Shown here piece after piece: positions 49,002 to 56,956 of a stretch of DNA of 64,000 bases (the stretch's first letter is position 1; every line of letters starts with the position of its first letter). The DNA is taken from the NCBI GenBank assembly GCA_910585635.1, contig CAJUFE010000001.1, forward strand, positions 1 through 64,000, in the 5' to 3' direction. The stretch is from an uncultured Lachnospiraceae bacterium. Its GTDB lineage: Bacteria; Bacillota; Clostridia; Lachnospirales; Lachnospiraceae. The notes under the pieces were generated by a model. The model worked only from the letters and a program-made list of their open reading frames with translations, was not told the DNA's origin and did not search any database. Position numbers and translations under genes: made by a program.

Positions 49002-49856
49002 TTAAGGCGCCACGATCACCGCGCTCCCGTGAAGGTCGCACAGGGGGACCAGGCATAAGGAGCCGTGGGCGGCTTCATAGTCGGCTACAGCCTGGGCGGC
49101 CCCGCTGAAACGGGGATTGCCGTAGTCGTGTAGGCAGATCATGCCGCCCGGGCTCAGCCTGGGATAGAAGTACTCCAGCCCGGCAAGGAGAGGGGCATAG
49201 AGATCCGCGTCCAGACTGACCAGGCAGAAGGAGGCTTCCTCCAGCCCTTTAGCCGTCTCCGGGAAAAAGCCCTTTCGGATGATGGCCTGTTCCGGATAAG
49301 GAAGGCGGGTCAGGACAGCCCTCTCGCTGGTGTCCCCAAAGTCTCCTACCTGGGCCCTGGAATATCCTGAGCTCTCCTCTTTAGCGATATCCCGCGGATC
49401 GAAGCCGGCAAAGGTATCGAAGAGGTAGAGCTTCCGGTCCGGGAAGAGCAGGTTCAGCTTCCAGGCGGTATCGCCCTTGTACACGCCCAGCTCTGCCACG
49501 TCGCCGGGGACCTTTCGTTGGAGCAGGCGGTCCGCCATGTTAAAAAGGGTGGCGCTGCGGATATCAAAATACTGATAGAGGTCGCCCAGGAGGAGAAAGC
49601 GTCCTGTAAAGCCTGCCCGCAGAGCCTGGTCCTTTAGCTGGCCGGTCCTGTCCCGGTCGGTAACGCCGATCAGGATCAGGTCGGGCTTAAGACTTACGGC
49701 ATCCTCCACGGAGCAGACCTTTACCCCGCCTATGGCGGTCCCCCAGAGCTTTTTGGCGTTATCGCCGAAGGCTAAGATGCGCAGATGGTCGAGGTTTGAT
49801 AAGCGGCTGGCGGCGCGGCCGAACTGGCCTGCGCCCAGGATGACGATCGTGTCCAT
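49002..49856 (-). CDS. TylF/MycF-like methyltransferase with N-terminal nucleotide-binding domain
   Basis: 284 residues from ATG 49856 (AAAGGA upstream; an in-frame start 13 codons earlier is possible). The first ~100 residues resemble a Rossmann sensor domain (TIVILGAGQFGRAASRL, PDLILIGVTDRDRTGQL). From about residue 115 the TylF/macrocin-O-methyltransferase fold is visible: GDVAELGVYKGDTAWKLN, LYLFDTFAGFD, and the metal/acid segment FCLVSLDADLYAP and MICLHDYGNPRF. TylF-like enzymes methylate sugars or glycans with SAM. In gut bacteria such proteins sit in polysaccharide loci, but none is adjacent here. Convergent with the toxin gene. Confidence 0.8.
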   Translation of the reverse strand: MDTIVILGAGQFGRAASRLSNLDHLRILAFGDNAKKLWGTAIGGVKVCSVEDAVSLKPDLILIGVTDRDRTGQLKDQALRAGFTGRFLLLGDLYQYFDIRSATLFNMADRLLQRKVPGDVAELGVYKGDTAWKLNLLFPDRKLYLFDTFAGFDPRDIAKEESSGYSRAQVGDFGDTSERAVLTRLPYPEQAIIRKGFFPETAKGLEEASFCLVSLDADLYAPLLAGLEYFYPRLSPGGMICLHDYGNPRFSGAAQAVADYEAAHGSLCLVPLCDLHGSAVIVAP

Positions 49857-50075
49857 ATCAGTAGGTCCTTTCCCAAACTTTTTACTTTTCTTCAAATTTT
49901 CTTTTGCGACGTTTCCATTTTCTTCGTGGATAGCCCTTACCGCAGCGGCGGCATACTCCCAGTGTCCATATCGTTCCTGTCTTTTGCCCCTCGCGGCATT
50001 GCCCGATAGAGCGGGGCAGACCTTGGCCAGATCAGACCCCTGTGCGCGAAAATGGAGCGTCTGGCCTGCCGCGCC
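49857..50075. other. short gap between TylF-like and TIR genes
   Basis: No gene seen. It precedes the TylF-like gene and follows the TIR protein stop; no clear promoter or terminator was recognised. Confidence 0.35.
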
Positions 50076-53000
50076 CTATCCGTCAAAGCGTATACGGAAC
50101 CGCGCGCTGAACTTGGTCCGGGCATCCATGTCCAGGTCCACCACCTTTCCTTCCCGCAAGATCTCCAGCCGGAGGATCCCGTCCGGGGCGAACAGCTCCT
50201 GGGCCTGGATGAGGCAGCTGATCGGATGGTCATTAGCTGACAGGATCAGGTCGTCGATGCGCAGACCAGCCTCCAGAGCCTGGGGGGAGGCCTCTGTGAT
50301 CTCTAATCCCATATGGGCAGGGAGGGCGTGGATATAGTCCTCGAAGGCCTCCGCCTGGATGACCTGCCGCTTGGCCAGTGCGTATTGTCCCAGCAGGGAG
50401 TATTTCCAGGTGTATTCCAGAAGATAGAGATCTATATCCAGGTCCAGAGAACTCTGGATATCTTCCCGGGCGTAGTCCGCCGCTGCCGCTCCGTCTCCTT
50501 TCCAAAGCTGCTCCAGGATCTTCAGCTCCGCGGCTTCCGCGGACAGGAGGCCTTTTCCGCGGGCCTTATCCACATCACCAAAGATCTCCCCGCCGTCGTC
50601 CTTGCCCATGAGCAGACGGCCATAGGTGCGCAGATACCAGATCTCGTACTGCCTGACCGCCGCCTCCAGCTCCTGCATGTAAGTGCTCGCCTGTGCCGAA
50701 GAGCCTGTTCCGGCGTCTGTCTGTGCCGAAGAGCCCGCTCCGGCGTCTGTCTGTGCCGAAGAGCCTGTTCCGGCGTCTGTCTGTGCCGAAGAGCCCGCTC
50801 CGATGTTTGTCTGTGCCGATCTGCCGGTACCGGTGCCTTCTTGTGTCTGTCTGTCCGTATCCGTGGTCATGGCTGCCGCCGTGCCGTTGACTGCCTCCAG
50901 ACGATCCGCCAGGTCGATAAAACCGGCGGCGATGATCTGATCGTAGTCGGTGGTCTCAGCCGCCATCTCCAGCAGGTAGCCGTCAAACCGGCCCTCCGAC
51001 GAAGCCCCGCTGATCTCGTTCTCCCCGCCTAGCGCCAGGTAGCTGGAGACCCCTTTTTCGATCCGGTCCAGACAGTCCAGCTTCTGGGCATTGTGCCAGT
51101 ACAGGCGGAACCAGGTGTCCAGCTCCGTGATCGAAAAGGCGATCCCATGATCCTCGAGCTTTTCCCAGAGCGCATCCGTCTCGGCCAGCCATTTTTCCGG
51201 ATCCGTGTCCTCCGCCAGATCCTTTTGACCGGCTGTCACAGCCTCTAAGGAGGAGCCCGCCTTCCCGGTGGTCCCATCACCAGAGCCCAGAGGACCGGCT
51301 CCACCCGCTCCCGCGGGAGCACCGGATCCATCGTCGGCGCCATTTCCAGAGCCGTTCTTGGAAGGATCGCCGGAGCCGTTCTTGGCGTGGTCGCCAGAGC
51401 CTTCTCCAACGCCTTCGCCAGAGCCGCCTCCAGTACGGCCGCCAGGAACGTTCCCGACGCCGTCGCCAGGACCGTCTCCGGTGCGGCCGTCAGTATCATC
51501 CTCAGCCCGGCGGCCGGAGATGGTCCTGACGGACAGGATGCTCCCCCAGCTGCCCAGCTCTGACGGGTCCGGGTCCGGGACCTTGGAGAGGATGTTCTGC
51601 GCATCATCCAAGGTACAGCAGGTCAGTCCGGCGAGAAAGGCCAGGGTCTCTGCATCCGGGACCGGGATATCCCGAAAGGCCAGGTCCTCCGGACGTTCAA
51701 AAAGATTCCCGTCTAAGTCCGCGATATGGATCCCGGAGGCTAAGTCCCACAGCTCGGTGGTCTCGCTGGTGTCATAACGGTAGCTGTCCAGAGCGCTCTC
51801 GGTCGAACGGATGCGGACGGCCAGACAGCCGGCGCCGGTCTCCGTAAGATCTAAGACGGTCCCGGAATGCTCCAGCTGCAGGGACCGCTTTGGAGACTGG
51901 CTCTCTGGCCGGTAGAAGAGGACCTGACCGGTGCCGGTGACGGCGGCGATCCCCTCCTGCAGCGGATAGAGCTCGGTCAAGAGCTGCCCTCTGGTATCCA
52001 GGCGGGTGAGGGTGAGGGGCTTTTCCCGGGAGGCAGGCAGATCGGCCCGGTAAAGGCAGCTGCCCCATCTGGCAAAAAGGTACACCTCCTGCCCGCCTGC
52101 AGGGGCCATCATCCGGTTGACCGGATCCTCCAGCCGGACCTCCTCCAGGATGGCAGGCCCGTCTGCCTGTCCATCCTGGCTGCCGTCCAGCAGACAGAAC
52201 CGGGTATAGTTGTGGGCAGCGATCAGCCCGTCCGGCAAGGTGACAGCCTGGGCATAGCCATCCTGGGTGATGGCTGCAGCCTGCGCATCCGCTTGCCCGG
52301 ACCCCGCAGCCTGCCCGTTGGCCGATCGGTCGGGATCTGCCGGCTGAGCGGCGGGCGAGGTCCCGTCTCCCCTTCCGACAGCGGTAAAGGCCAGCAGGTC
52401 ATAAGCCTGCAGCATCCCTTCCCCGTCATAGAGGATACAGTGGGCGTCCTCCCCAAAAGCGGCGCACAAGATCCCTTCTTTCTTCAAGGGGACCGCGTAC
52501 TCCTTTCCGGCGGCTACATCCCAGAAATGCAGGCTGTCCCGGCTCCAGGCCAGGAGCCGGTCCGGATCGTCCGGATCGAACACTGCGCCCTCATAAGGCG
52601 TCTCCGGGTCGATAGGGGTCTTAAGGACCAGCTCGCCATAGCGGTCAAAGACCTCCAGATAGCCGCCGGGATCCGTGTTGGAGACCCCGAAGGGATTGCC
52701 GTAGACGAGAGCGAAGAAGGCCCCGTCCCGGCTGATCGCCACATGGTCCAGGATATAATGATACCGCAGGCAGGAGGCCTTCAAGCTCAAGTCTGCCGTG
52801 TTAAAGGCCGCGATGCCAAAGCCGCTGGCCACCACAGCCAGGCTCCCGTCCTCCGAGACCCACAGCTGTCCCTCTGCGTCCAGATAGTCCTCCTGCCCCT
52901 CCTGGGCGAAGATCAAAGCTAAGTCCACACAGACCTTTTCCTTTAAAGGATCGTCCTCCAGGTCATACAGGTAGACATAACCGCCATAGACGGCCACCGC

Positions 53001-54215
53001 CTGATCATCAGCCACCGGCAGGGCAGTGGGCATGGTATCTGGCATGGCGTCTGCCTCACAGGCGGCCTGGACCTTAGTAGGTCTTGGGATGGCGCGGATA
53101 TCCCCGTCCACTGTCCGGTAGAAGAAGATATACTCGTCGCCGCAGAACACCCAATAGTCGCCTTTTACCGAGGACCGTAAAAAAGTCCCCATCCCCTCCG
53201 GGACGATATCCACAGGTTCCCCGTCCTCCCAGATCCCATAGCCGTCGGCCAGCTGGGTCAGAGCGCGCGATCCGCTCCGGTCCAGAGCCAGCAGATAGCC
53301 ATCCGGCGGGGAAAGGCAGACCGTATCCTCTAAGATCGCCCCCGGCTCTTCCCGGACCAGGCAGGGCCAGGCGTTCTGCTCCAGTAAAAGAGCGGCCCCC
53401 AGCCTGGCGGCTTTTTGGTCCTCCGGTCCTAACGTGAGGGCAGAGGTATGATAGAGAAGGGCTTCCTGGAGCTTTCCTTCCTCCATCCATCCGGCCCCCT
53501 GCCGGGTATAGGTCTCCGCCAGGGTCTGCCGGAAGTTCTTTTCCGAGAGGTAGGTCCGGTAGGCGAACACGGACACTATGGACAATACGCCCGTAAGGAG
53601 TACAAAGGCGCTCCCGGTGAGCAGAGCCAGCCGCCGCCTCGCCCTTCTCCGGTGACGCTGGTACAGGTCGTCATACCGGCAGCCGATCAGCGGAGCCGCC
53701 ACCCGCAAGAATTCGGTCTTCAGCCGCTTTAAGGACTTGTGGGTGCTCTCGGTCCGTACGTCACAGCATAGAGGCTCCACGATCCGCTCCTGCCACAGGG
53801 TGGTCCCGTCCTCCTGGACCACCGGGACCCGCTCCGTGAGCAGCGCCTCCGGGAACACCTCTGTGGGCTCCCCGGAAGCCGTCACCACCAGGATGTGGCC
53901 CGTCTGCCCGTTATGGGCCTCCTTGAATTGGCGGATCTCCTCCATGCACCAGACGGACTCTTTCGTCTTCTCCGTGCAGATGACGATCAGATAGCGGGAG
54001 CTCATCAGCGCCTCATGGATATCCGCACCCAGATCCCCGCTGGTGGGCAGCTCACTCTGGTCCCGGAAGATCCGCCGGATCTTCCTGTCCTCCCCCAGTC
54101 CCTTAGGAGGCTTGAAGCTCTCCAATAACTCCTGCAGCCGCACAGCCACCGCCTTATCCAGGGGGAGATGGCGGTAGGAGATGAACGCGTCGTAGCAGTA
54201 TGTCTGTTCGCCCAT
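50076..54215 (-). CDS. TIR domain-transmembrane-beta-propeller-PDZ protein
   Basis: 1379 residues from ATG 54215 (AAGGAG upstream). Residues 6-150: TIR domain with YDAFISYRHLP, IFRDQSELPTSGDLG, LIVICTEKTKESVWCMEE. Glu93 in the WCxxE position matches the catalytic glutamate of NAD-cleaving TIRs. An Arg-rich stretch precedes a transmembrane helix (about 196-219). Residues ~270-900 are repeating beta-rich segments (LLAWSRDSLHFWDVAAGKEY, TTELWDLASGIHIADLDGN), most like a WD40-type propeller. A Gly/Ser/Asp-rich repeat linker, a helical region and a second repeat linker (GAGSSAQTDA type) follow. The last ~95 residues look PDZ-like (ALEAGLRIDDLILSANDHPI). The topology suggests a cytoplasmic TIR with an external sensor. 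No partner gene is identified. Confidence 0.75.
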   Translation of the reverse strand: MGEQTYCYDAFISYRHLPLDKAVAVRLQELLESFKPPKGLGEDRKIRRIFRDQSELPTSGDLGADIHEALMSSRYLIVICTEKTKESVWCMEEIRQFKEAHNGQTGHILVVTASGEPTEVFPEALLTERVPVVQEDGTTLWQERIVEPLCCDVRTESTHKSLKRLKTEFLRVAAPLIGCRYDDLYQRHRRRARRRLALLTGSAFVLLTGVLSIVSVFAYRTYLSEKNFRQTLAETYTRQGAGWMEEGKLQEALLYHTSALTLGPEDQKAARLGAALLLEQNAWPCLVREEPGAILEDTVCLSPPDGYLLALDRSGSRALTQLADGYGIWEDGEPVDIVPEGMGTFLRSSVKGDYWVFCGDEYIFFYRTVDGDIRAIPRPTKVQAACEADAMPDTMPTALPVADDQAVAVYGGYVYLYDLEDDPLKEKVCVDLALIFAQEGQEDYLDAEGQLWVSEDGSLAVVASGFGIAAFNTADLSLKASCLRYHYILDHVAISRDGAFFALVYGNPFGVSNTDPGGYLEVFDRYGELVLKTPIDPETPYEGAVFDPDDPDRLLAWSRDSLHFWDVAAGKEYAVPLKKEGILCAAFGEDAHCILYDGEGMLQAYDLLAFTAVGRGDGTSPAAQPADPDRSANGQAAGSGQADAQAAAITQDGYAQAVTLPDGLIAAHNYTRFCLLDGSQDGQADGPAILEEVRLEDPVNRMMAPAGGQEVYLFARWGSCLYRADLPASREKPLTLTRLDTRGQLLTELYPLQEGIAAVTGTGQVLFYRPESQSPKRSLQLEHSGTVLDLTETGAGCLAVRIRSTESALDSYRYDTSETTELWDLASGIHIADLDGNLFERPEDLAFRDIPVPDAETLAFLAGLTCCTLDDAQNILSKVPDPDPSELGSWGSILSVRTISGRRAEDDTDGRTGDGPGDGVGNVPGGRTGGGSGEGVGEGSGDHAKNGSGDPSKNGSGNGADDGSGAPAGAGGAGPLGSGDGTTGKAGSSLEAVTAGQKDLAEDTDPEKWLAETDALWEKLEDHGIAFSITELDTWFRLYWHNAQKLDCLDRIEKGVSSYLALGGENEISGASSEGRFDGYLLEMAAETTDYDQIIAAGFIDLADRLEAVNGTAAAMTTDTDRQTQEGTGTGRSAQTNIGAGSSAQTDAGTGSSAQTDAGAGSSAQTDAGTGSSAQASTYMQELEAAVRQYEIWYLRTYGRLLMGKDDGGEIFGDVDKARGKGLLSAEAAELKILEQLWKGDGAAAADYAREDIQSSLDLDIDLYLLEYTWKYSLLGQYALAKRQVIQAEAFEDYIHALPAHMGLEITEASPQALEAGLRIDDLILSANDHPISCLIQAQELFAPDGILRLEILREGKVVDLDMDARTKFSARFRIRFDG
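50690..50830 (-). repeat. 30-bp coding minisatellite in the TIR gene
   Basis: Four 30-bp units of the GAGCSSAQTDAGTG type, paired into 60-bp higher-order units. The phrase CTGTGCCGAAGAGCC recurs at 30-bp intervals from about 50689. All in frame. Confidence 0.9.
51270..51480 (-). repeat. low-complexity Gly/Ser/Asp repeat in the TIR gene
   Basis: Imperfect units encoding runs such as GEGSGDHAKNGSGDPSKNGSG and GGRTGGGSGEG (outline only) form a ~70-residue linker between propeller and helical regions. Confidence 0.75.
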
Positions 54216-54318
54216 CTTTATAGACTCCTTATCTTCCGGACCTTTATCCAACCTTTGCCTCTACAAAGACAAGATTACCCCCTTCCCCCGTAAAAATCAA
54301 TGTTTTTCACACAAAAGC

Positions 54319-54347
54319 TTGCATTTCCTGCCAGATAGTGTTATAGT
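54319..54347 (+). promoter_or_regulatory. promoter of the rimP-infB operon
   Basis: TTGCAT and TATAGT separated by 17 bp; the palindrome GTTATCACGATAAC (54346-54359) begins at the end of the -10. About 90 bases of leader precede rimP. Confidence 0.75.
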
Positions 54348-54435
54348 TATCACGATAACAGAATAAGGTAGATGATAGAGAGTGGGCTCCGGTCCACTCT
54401 TACTTTTGTGCAGAACAGAAAGGAAGGTGATCGGG

Positions 54436-54903
54436 ATGACAAAAAAGGAAAGCTATGAGGCAAGAACGGAAGCGTTCCTCCTGCCGCTGGTAGCTGAGCA
54501 TGGCTTTGAGCTGGTGGATGTGGAATATGTAAAGGAAGGCGGGAATTTCTATCTGCGGGCCTATATCGATAAAGAAGGTGGGATCACCATCGATGACTGT
54601 GAGACGATCAGCCGCTCTTTGAGCGACTGGCTGGATAAGGAAGATATGATCCAGGACAGCTACATCATGGAGGTCAGCTCCCCTGGCCTTGGCCGGCCAT
54701 TAAAGAAAGAGAAGGACTTTGCCAGGAGCATCGGCAAGGAAGTGGAGGTCAAGCTATACAAGCCTTTAGAAAAAAGCAAGGAGTATGCCGGTGTGTTAAA
54801 GGCATATGATAAAGAGTCCGTTACCCTGCAGATGGAGGACGGCGCGGATATGGTCTTTGAACGGCCGCAGATCGCGCAGATCCGCCTGGCCCTCGACTTT
54901 TAA
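54436..54903 (+). CDS. rimP: ribosome maturation factor RimP
   Basis: 155 residues. N-terminal domain with FELVDVEYVKEGGNFYLRAYIDKEGGITIDDC in outline, and the conserved YIMEVSSPGLGRPLKKEKDF motif of RimP. It binds the 30S subunit precursor and aids ribosomal protein S12/S19 assembly. ATG 54436 follows GGAAGG; the longer frame from 54382 is not supported. First gene of the conserved translation operon, 98 bp before nusA. Confidence 0.95.
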   Translation: MTKKESYEARTEAFLLPLVAEHGFELVDVEYVKEGGNFYLRAYIDKEGGITIDDCETISRSLSDWLDKEDMIQDSYIMEVSSPGLGRPLKKEKDFARSIGKEVEVKLYKPLEKSKEYAGVLKAYDKESVTLQMEDGADMVFERPQIAQIRLALDF

Positions 54904-55001
54904 GGGGACCACAGCCAAGGAGCGCTTAAGGCCACTATCCGCGGCAGCCATCCCGCTGCCGGGCGGCACAGCCGTGGACGGGGACCGTTTAGGAGGATAT
55001 C

Positions 55002-56273
55002 ATGAATAAAGAACTTTTATTAGCATTAGAAATGATCGAGAAGGAGAAGAACATCAGCAAGGCGGTGTTATTGGAAGCCATCGAGAACTCCCTGCTGACG
55101 GCCTGTAAGAACCACTTCGGGAAGGCGGATAACATCCGGGTGAACATCAACCCGGACACCGGTGACTTTTCCGTGGCGGCGGAGAAAGAGGTGGTGGAGG
55201 AAGTAGAAGATCCGCTGCTCCAGATCTCTCTGGAAGAGGCAAAGCTAAAGAACCCCCGTTATGTCTTAGGAGACATCGTTCCGATCGCGGTCCAGTCCAA
55301 GGAGTTTGGACGTATCGCCACCCAGAACGCCAAAAATGTGATCCTGCAGAAGATCCGCGAGGAGGAGCGGAAGGAGCTGTATAATGACTATTACAGCAAA
55401 GAGAAAGATATCATCACCGGCGTGGTGCAGAAGAACCTGGGGCGGAACATCAGCATCAACTTAGGCAAGCTGGACGCGATCTTAAATGAGAGCGAGCAGG
55501 TGAAGGGGGAGATCTTAAAGCCCAACGATCATATCAAGGTCTATATCCTGGAAGTTAAGGATACCTCCAAAGGTCCCAGGGTCTCGGTCTCCAGGACCCA
55601 TCCAGATCTGGTCAAACGTCTTTTTGAAGCAGAAGTGACAGAGGTGAAGGACGGAACGGTGGAGATCAAGGCGATCGCCCGGGAAGCGGGCTCCAGGACC
55701 AAGATCGCCGTGTGGTCCAATGATATCAACGTGGACCCGGTAGGTTCCTGTGTAGGCGTGAACGGAGCCAGAGTGAACGCGGTGGTGAGCGAGCTTAAGG
55801 GAGAGAAGATCGATATCATCAACTGGGATGACAATGCCGCCTATCTGATCGAGAACGCCTTAAGCCCGGCGAAGGTGATCTGCGTGGTGGCCGACGAGGA
55901 GGCCAGGGAGGCCCTGGTGATCGTGCCGGATCACCAGCTGTCGCTGGCGATCGGAAAGGAAGGCCAGAATGCCAGGCTGGCGGCCCGTCTGACCGGCTAT
56001 CGGATCGATATCAAGAGCGAGACCCAGGCCAAGGAGCAGGGCTTGTTCGAGGAGCTGGGGATCGAATACCAGGAGGATATGGTCGATTATAATTACCAGG
56101 ACGACGAGTACTTTGATGGCGGGGAGTATGAGGAGGATCAGCTGGAGGATGGCTATGGAGAGGACGATCTGACAGGGGGCGATGAGGAGGACCTTTCGGG
56201 GGAGACAGAGGAGCCCCTGCAGGACGGCGACGAGGAGAACTGGCAGGAGACAGAAGAAGAAAGCTACCAGTAG
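55002..56273 (+). CDS. nusA: transcription termination/antitermination factor NusA
   Basis: 423 residues. N-terminal RNA-polymerase-binding domain (MNKELLLALEMIEKEKNISK), S1 domain around residues 135-200 (IITGVVQKNLGRNISINLG), two KH domains (VGSCVGVNGARVNAVVSELKG and LSLAIGKEGQNARLAARLTG). The last ~60 residues are an acidic, unstructured tail (DYNYQDDEYFDGGEYEEDQ), longer than in Bacillus NusA and common in related clostridia. AGGAGG precedes the ATG. It controls pausing and termination. Confidence 0.96.
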   Translation: MNKELLLALEMIEKEKNISKAVLLEAIENSLLTACKNHFGKADNIRVNINPDTGDFSVAAEKEVVEEVEDPLLQISLEEAKLKNPRYVLGDIVPIAVQSKEFGRIATQNAKNVILQKIREEERKELYNDYYSKEKDIITGVVQKNLGRNISINLGKLDAILNESEQVKGEILKPNDHIKVYILEVKDTSKGPRVSVSRTHPDLVKRLFEAEVTEVKDGTVEIKAIAREAGSRTKIAVWSNDINVDPVGSCVGVNGARVNAVVSELKGEKIDIINWDDNAAYLIENALSPAKVICVVADEEAREALVIVPDHQLSLAIGKEGQNARLAARLTGYRIDIKSETQAKEQGLFEELGIEYQEDMVDYNYQDDEYFDGGEYEEDQLEDGYGEDDLTGGDEEDLSGETEEPLQDGDEENWQETEEESYQ

Positions 56274-56367
56274 CTGTGATATCACGACGAAGAGCCGCCG
56301 TCGGTCGCATGGAGTTTAGGACAGCATACAGCTATATAGATCATAAGGAAGCAGGTGTGACAGGAAC

Positions 56368-56640
56368 GTGAGTGTAAAAAAGATACCCTTAAGGCAGTGT
56401 ATCGGCTGCGGGGAGATGAAGAGCAAGAAAGAGATGATCCGCGTGCTGAAGACGGCCCAGGAAGATATCCTGATCGATGCGACCGGGAGGAAGAACGGGC
56501 GGGGCGCCTATCTTTGTCCTTCGAAGGAGTGTCTAAAAAAAGCGATAAAGTCTAAGGGGCTGGAACGTTCCTTTAAGATGGCGATCTCGAAAGAGATCTA
56601 TGAGACGCTGGAAAAGGAGATGGAAGAGCTTGGACCCTAA
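56368..56640 (+). CDS. rnpM: RNase P modulator RnpM (YlxR)
   Basis: 90 residues from a GTG start at 56368. RQCIGCGEMKSKKEMIRVLK and RKNGRGAYLCPSKECLKKAI are the YlxR (DUF448) signatures. The protein binds RNase P RNA and modulates its activity in Bacillus. No strong ribosome binding site is visible, so translation may depend on coupling. The next gene starts inside the last codons. Confidence 0.93.
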   Translation: MSVKKIPLRQCIGCGEMKSKKEMIRVLKTAQEDILIDATGRKNGRGAYLCPSKECLKKAIKSKGLERSFKMAISKEIYETLEKEMEELGP

Positions 56641-56956
56641 ACAGAAGATATTAAATCTGATCAGCCTGGCTACAAAGGCAGGAAAGGTAAAGACCGGTGA
56701 GTTTTCCACGGAACGGTCTGTGAAAACGGGCCGAGCCTGTCTGGTGATCGTAGCGGAGGACGCATCGGAGAACACGAAGAAAATGTTCCGGGATATGTGC
56801 GGGTATCATCACGTAGAGTCCTTCTGTTTTAGCAGTAAGATCGTGCTGGGCCATGCCTGCGGCAAGGAGATGCGGGCATCTCTTGCCGTAGAGGATAAAG
56901 GGCTGGCAGCCGCGATCAGGAAACAAATGACTATGAATGGAGGTAGCGAAGTATGA
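56630..56956 (+). CDS. ylxQ: L7Ae-family ribosomal protein YlxQ
   Basis: 108 residues from a TTG start at 56630 that overlaps the rnpM stop by 11 bases, after GGAGATGGAAG. LDPKQKILNLISLATKAGKV and ACLVIVAEDASENTKKMF are typical of YlxQ, an L7Ae/L30e-like kink-turn RNA-binding protein of unclear function found between ylxR and infB. The stop overlaps the infB start by four bases. Confidence 0.92.
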   Translation: MDPKQKILNLISLATKAGKVKTGEFSTERSVKTGRACLVIVAEDASENTKKMFRDMCGYHHVESFCFSSKIVLGHACGKEMRASLAVEDKGLAAAIRKQMTMNGGSEV

